This document shows, one piece after another, positions 15,950 through 18,001 of a stretch of DNA of 18,001 bases. The translations under genes and the position numbers were made by a program. Positions within the stretch are counted from its first letter, which is position 1. Every line of letters starts with the position of its first letter. The notes beneath the pieces were generated by a model. The model was not told the origin of the DNA and ran no database searches. It saw only the letters and a program-made list of their open reading frames with translations. This stretch comes from an uncultured Prevotella sp. Lineage in GTDB: Bacteria; Bacteroidota; Bacteroidia; Bacteroidales; Bacteroidaceae. Location of the stretch: assembly GCA_934183135.1 (NCBI GenBank), contig CAKPRX010000046.1, positions 1 to 18,001 on the forward strand. The letters run 5' to 3'.

Positions 15950-16060
15950 CCATAAAATCCGAAAAATCTATTTAATTTTTCATTATTTTAGTCTTACCGC
16001 TTAATTTTCATCTTTTTTATGGCTCGTACCACCGCTGTGCGAAAGGCCGCAGCCATGGCA

Positions 16061-16972
16061 TTAGTCGTTGATGGCACCGATGATTTCCTGGATAGAGGTG
16101 CAGCCATGGCGGTCGAGCCACTCGCCGATGCCCACCTTGACCTTGTAGGCGATGGCGGGGTCTATAAAGTTGGCCGTGCCTATCTCTATGGCCGTGGCAC
16201 CGGCCATCAGGAACTCGATGGCATCCTCGGCACAGCTTATGCCGCCAAGCCCTATCACCGGTATCTTCACCGCGCGGGCCACCTGCCACACCATGCGCAG
16301 GGCCACGGGCTTTACACACGGGCCGCTCAGTCCGCCGGTCTTAATGCTCAGCACGGGCTTACGGTGCTCCACATCTATGGCCATGCCCATGAGTGTGTTG
16401 ATGAGCGAGACGCTGTCGGCACCCTCGGCCTCGCACACCCGGGCTATCTCGGCTATGTCGGTCACATTGGGCGACAGCTTTACGATGAGCGTCTTATGGT
16501 ACCGCTGGCGCACGGCCCTCACCACGCTGGCGGCGCCGGCACAGGTTACGCCAAAGGCCATTCCGCCGTCCTTTACGTTAGGACACGAGATGTTGAGCTC
16601 TATGGCGGGTATCTTGTCAAGGGCATCTATGCGCGCGGCACATTCTGCGTAGTCGTCGGGCGAGCTGCCGCTCACGTTGACGATTATCCGGGTGTCTATG
16701 TCCTTTATCCTGGGATATATCTCGGTCGTGAAATAATCCACGCCCTTGTTCTGCAGACCCACGCAGTTGAGCATGCCCGACGCCACTTCGGCCATACGGG
16801 GATAGTCGTTGCCCTCGCGGGGGTGCAGGGTGGTTCCTTTTACGATGATGGCCCCTATCTCGCTGAGCGGAACCAAGTCGGCGAACTCCAAACCATACCC
16901 GAAGGTGCCCGAGGCGGTCATCACCGGATTGGGGAGTTCCAGGTTATTTATTTTTACATTTAAGCTTGCCAT
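16061..16972 (-). CDS. pyrD: Dihydroorotate dehydrogenase B, catalytic subunit PyrD
   Basis: A 303-residue class 1B dihydroorotate dehydrogenase, an FMN-dependent TIM barrel that makes orotate in pyrimidine synthesis in the cytosol. Seen are the substrate loop SGTFGYG (21-27), K45 (VKGTT), the family NCVGLQNKG (69-77), the active-site Cys C130 in NISCPNVK (127-134), and the FMN phosphate site around GLGGIS and the following [11 protein letters not shown] near residues 235-265. Class 1B uses Cys rather than Ser as base and works with an iron-sulfur/FAD partner, here encoded by pyrK immediately upstream. The start codon lies 13 bases inside the end of pyrK, so the two are translationally coupled and made in equal amounts. 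Confidence 0.97.
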   Translation of the reverse strand: MASLNVKINNLELPNPVMTASGTFGYGLEFADLVPLSEIGAIIVKGTTLHPREGNDYPRMAEVASGMLNCVGLQNKGVDYFTTEIYPRIKDIDTRIIVNVSGSSPDDYAECAARIDALDKIPAIELNISCPNVKDGGMAFGVTCAGAASVVRAVRQRYHKTLIVKLSPNVTDIAEIARVCEAEGADSVSLINTLMGMAIDVEHRKPVLSIKTGGLSGPCVKPVALRMVWQVARAVKIPVIGLGGISCAEDAIEFLMAGATAIEIGTANFIDPAIAYKVKVGIGEWLDRHGCTSIQEIIGAIND

Positions 16973-17736
16973 AATAACTTCTTAATATTAAACACCGGAC
17001 CCTCTTTACATACACACAGATTGCCGCTGACGGTCTTCTCCACGCAACAGAGACAGGCGCCAAGTCCGCAGGCCATCATATTCTCTAACGACACCTCGCA
17101 GAAGATGTCGTTCTTGGCCGCATAGCGGGCCACGGCCATCATCATGGGCTTGGGCCCGCAGCAGGAGATTTGGTCGAAACGCACATGTTCGAGCACGGAG
17201 TGATTGGTGACAAATCCTTTCTCGCCATAGCTTCCATCCTCGGTGGTAACGTGTACATCGCCCAGTTCCTCGAACAGCTCCAGCTGCAGCAAGTCGGCCT
17301 GGGTACGGGCACCAAGCAGGAATGTGGGGCGGGCTCCGGCTTCCCTGATTTTCTTTCCGAAGTAGAGCAGCGGGGCCACGCCTACGCCACCGCCCACCAG
17401 CAGCACGCGGCTGTCGGTGTGGGCCGGCATGGTAAAGCCATTGCCCAGGGGCAGCAGGCAGTTCACCACATCGCCCTCCCTGAGGGTTCCCAGCTGACGG
17501 GTGCCGTCGCCCACGCGGGCCACTAACAGCCACAGCTCATTGGTCTCGGCCACATAGTTGTTAATAGAAATCGGCCGGCGCAGAAAGGTTGTCGGCGAGT
17601 GGTCTACTCTGACTTCTACAAACTGGCCGGGCACCATCTGCGGCAGTGGCAGCTGATGCGTCAACTTCAGAAGGAAGTATTTCTCATTCTGTTTCTCTAT
17701 CGAACTTACTCGTAAGTCCAAACACGCTTTTTTCAT
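16960..17736 (-). CDS. pyrK: Dihydroorotate dehydrogenase B, electron transfer subunit PyrK
   Basis: A 258-residue ferredoxin-reductase-like subunit that passes electrons from PyrD's FMN to NAD+. Visible are the FAD-binding RRPISI (53-58), the nucleotide-binding [10 protein letters not shown] (115-124), and a C-terminal [2Fe-2S] site with C223-x4-C228-x2-C231 and C243 after 11 more residues. CCGPKPM (192-198) is the usual pyridine-nucleotide segment. All key residues are present. A good Shine-Dalgarno (AAAGGAG) precedes the ATG by 6 bases on this strand, unlike most genes in the window. The gene is the first of the pyrK-pyrD unit; its upstream region holds a hairpin, a TA/CG tract and tandem 64-bp repeats. 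Confidence 0.97.
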   Translation of the reverse strand: MKKACLDLRVSSIEKQNEKYFLLKLTHQLPLPQMVPGQFVEVRVDHSPTTFLRRPISINNYVAETNELWLLVARVGDGTRQLGTLREGDVVNCLLPLGNGFTMPAHTDSRVLLVGGGVGVAPLLYFGKKIREAGARPTFLLGARTQADLLQLELFEELGDVHVTTEDGSYGEKGFVTNHSVLEHVRFDQISCCGPKPMMMAVARYAAKNDIFCEVSLENMMACGLGACLCCVEKTVSGNLCVCKEGPVFNIKKLLWQA

Positions 17737-17782
17737 AACTCTCCTTTACTGTTAATACGATACCAGGGCTTGGCTCTGTGGT

Positions 17783-17804
17783 GGCACCGACGGCCGACGG
17801 TGCC
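17783..17804. repeat. Short inverted repeat upstream of pyrK
   Basis: GGCACCG (17783-17789) pairs with CGGTGCC (17798-17804) around ACGGCCGA, itself nearly palindromic. In the pyrK leader it could form a small hairpin about 47-68 bases before the start codon. Confidence 0.5.
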
Positions 17805-17825
17805 TGTCCGCCGCTTACACCTTAT

Positions 17826-17843
17826 TATATATACGCGCGCGCG
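17826..17843. repeat. 18-bp alternating pyrimidine-purine tract
   Basis: Four TA dinucleotides run straight into five CG dinucleotides. Strictly alternating sequence of this kind can adopt left-handed Z-DNA when negatively supercoiled, and the TA part melts easily. It lies between pyrK and the tandem repeats. Confidence 0.7.
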
Positions 17844-17860
17844 ACGGGCACCATTCTATC

Positions 17861-18001
17861 TGCTCTGATGGCCGAGGTGCAGCCTATCTTATACAAAGAT
17901 AGTGCAAACCGAGCGCCATGAGCTTGCTCTGATGGCCGAGGTGCAGCCTATCTTATACAAAGATAGTGCAAACCGAGCGCCATGAGCTTGCTCTGATGGC
18001 C
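17861..18001. repeat. 64-bp tandem repeat, two full copies and a 13-base start of a third
   Basis: Copies at 17861-17924 and 17925-17988 are identical; 17989-18001 begins a third that is cut by the window edge. Each copy holds CTATCTT-ATACA-AAGATAG (7-bp stem) and a second, bulged stem (GCCATGAGC with GCTC..ATGGC). On the minus strand each has TATCTTTG (17901-17894 and 17965-17958), a -7-like box facing pyrK. From memory, repeats with AAGATAGTGCAAACCGAGC are common between genes in Bacteroidales. Confidence 0.85.

Noticed and set aside
16019..16056. Hairpin after pyrD as a minus-strand terminator
   Set aside because: The ATGGCT/AGCCAT stem is followed on the minus strand by A residues, not T, and the stem is short with a large loop.
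16019..16963. 314-residue plus-strand frame opposite pyrD
   Set aside because: Shadow of pyrD; Gly/His/Ala-rich with no domain.
17861..18001. CRISPR array
   Set aside because: The copies are directly adjacent with no distinct spacers, and no cas gene is present.

Overview
The window reads as a chromosomal segment of a GC-rich member of the Bacteroidales (Bacteroidota), probably near Prevotella or Bacteroides. The evidence is lipoproteins with a Cys-Ser-Asp-Asp start, candidate promoter boxes of the form TAnnTTTG, weak or absent Shine-Dalgarno sequences before most genes, a fused CcsBA, a DUF2723 membrane protein and a DUF4827 lipoprotein. There is no phage, insertion sequence, tRNA, rRNA or CRISPR array. 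The species cannot be fixed from sequence alone.

Left block (1-5586, all +): the last codons of a probable outer-membrane barrel protein, an imelysin-type lipoprotein, a di-haem oxidoreductase (DHOR) lipoprotein with two CxxCH haem sites, and a 731-residue fused cytochrome c synthetase (CcsBA). The synthetase would attach haem to the DHOR protein. Both lipoproteins carry a signal that in Bacteroides marks export to the cell surface, so the block looks like a surface redox/iron (or haem) handling system. A stable RNA hairpin lies after each of its three complete genes, and a clear intrinsic terminator closes the block at 5650-5675.

Middle block: htpG (Hsp90) stands alone between two terminators. 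It is followed by 997 bases without a convincing gene (7765-8761) that hold four separate inverted repeats, one with perfect 26-bp arms. Then comes a tightly coupled + strand run: a large DUF2723 multi-pass membrane protein (glycosyltransferase-like), a NodB-type deacetylase (4-base overlap) and queG (23-base overlap). The terminator-like hairpin after the deacetylase lies inside the start of queG. A perfect 47-bp palindrome separates queG from the convergent genes on the other strand.

Right block (all -): DUF4827 lipoprotein and glmM form one unit, read from a region holding a 60-bp palindromic structure with TAnnTTTG boxes in both arms. Upstream on the same strand, pyrK and pyrD (13-base overlap) encode the two subunits of NAD-dependent dihydroorotate dehydrogenase. 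The pyrK upstream region holds an inverted repeat, an 18-bp alternating TA/CG tract, and two perfect 64-bp tandem repeats plus a fragment that runs off the window. Each full repeat carries a minus-strand TAnnTTTG box facing pyrK.

Most genes are ordinary housekeeping genes. The parts most worth a second look are the surface haem/iron operon, the terminator buried in queG, the inverted-repeat island at 7998-8433, the palindrome at 15890-15949 and the repeat array at the right edge.
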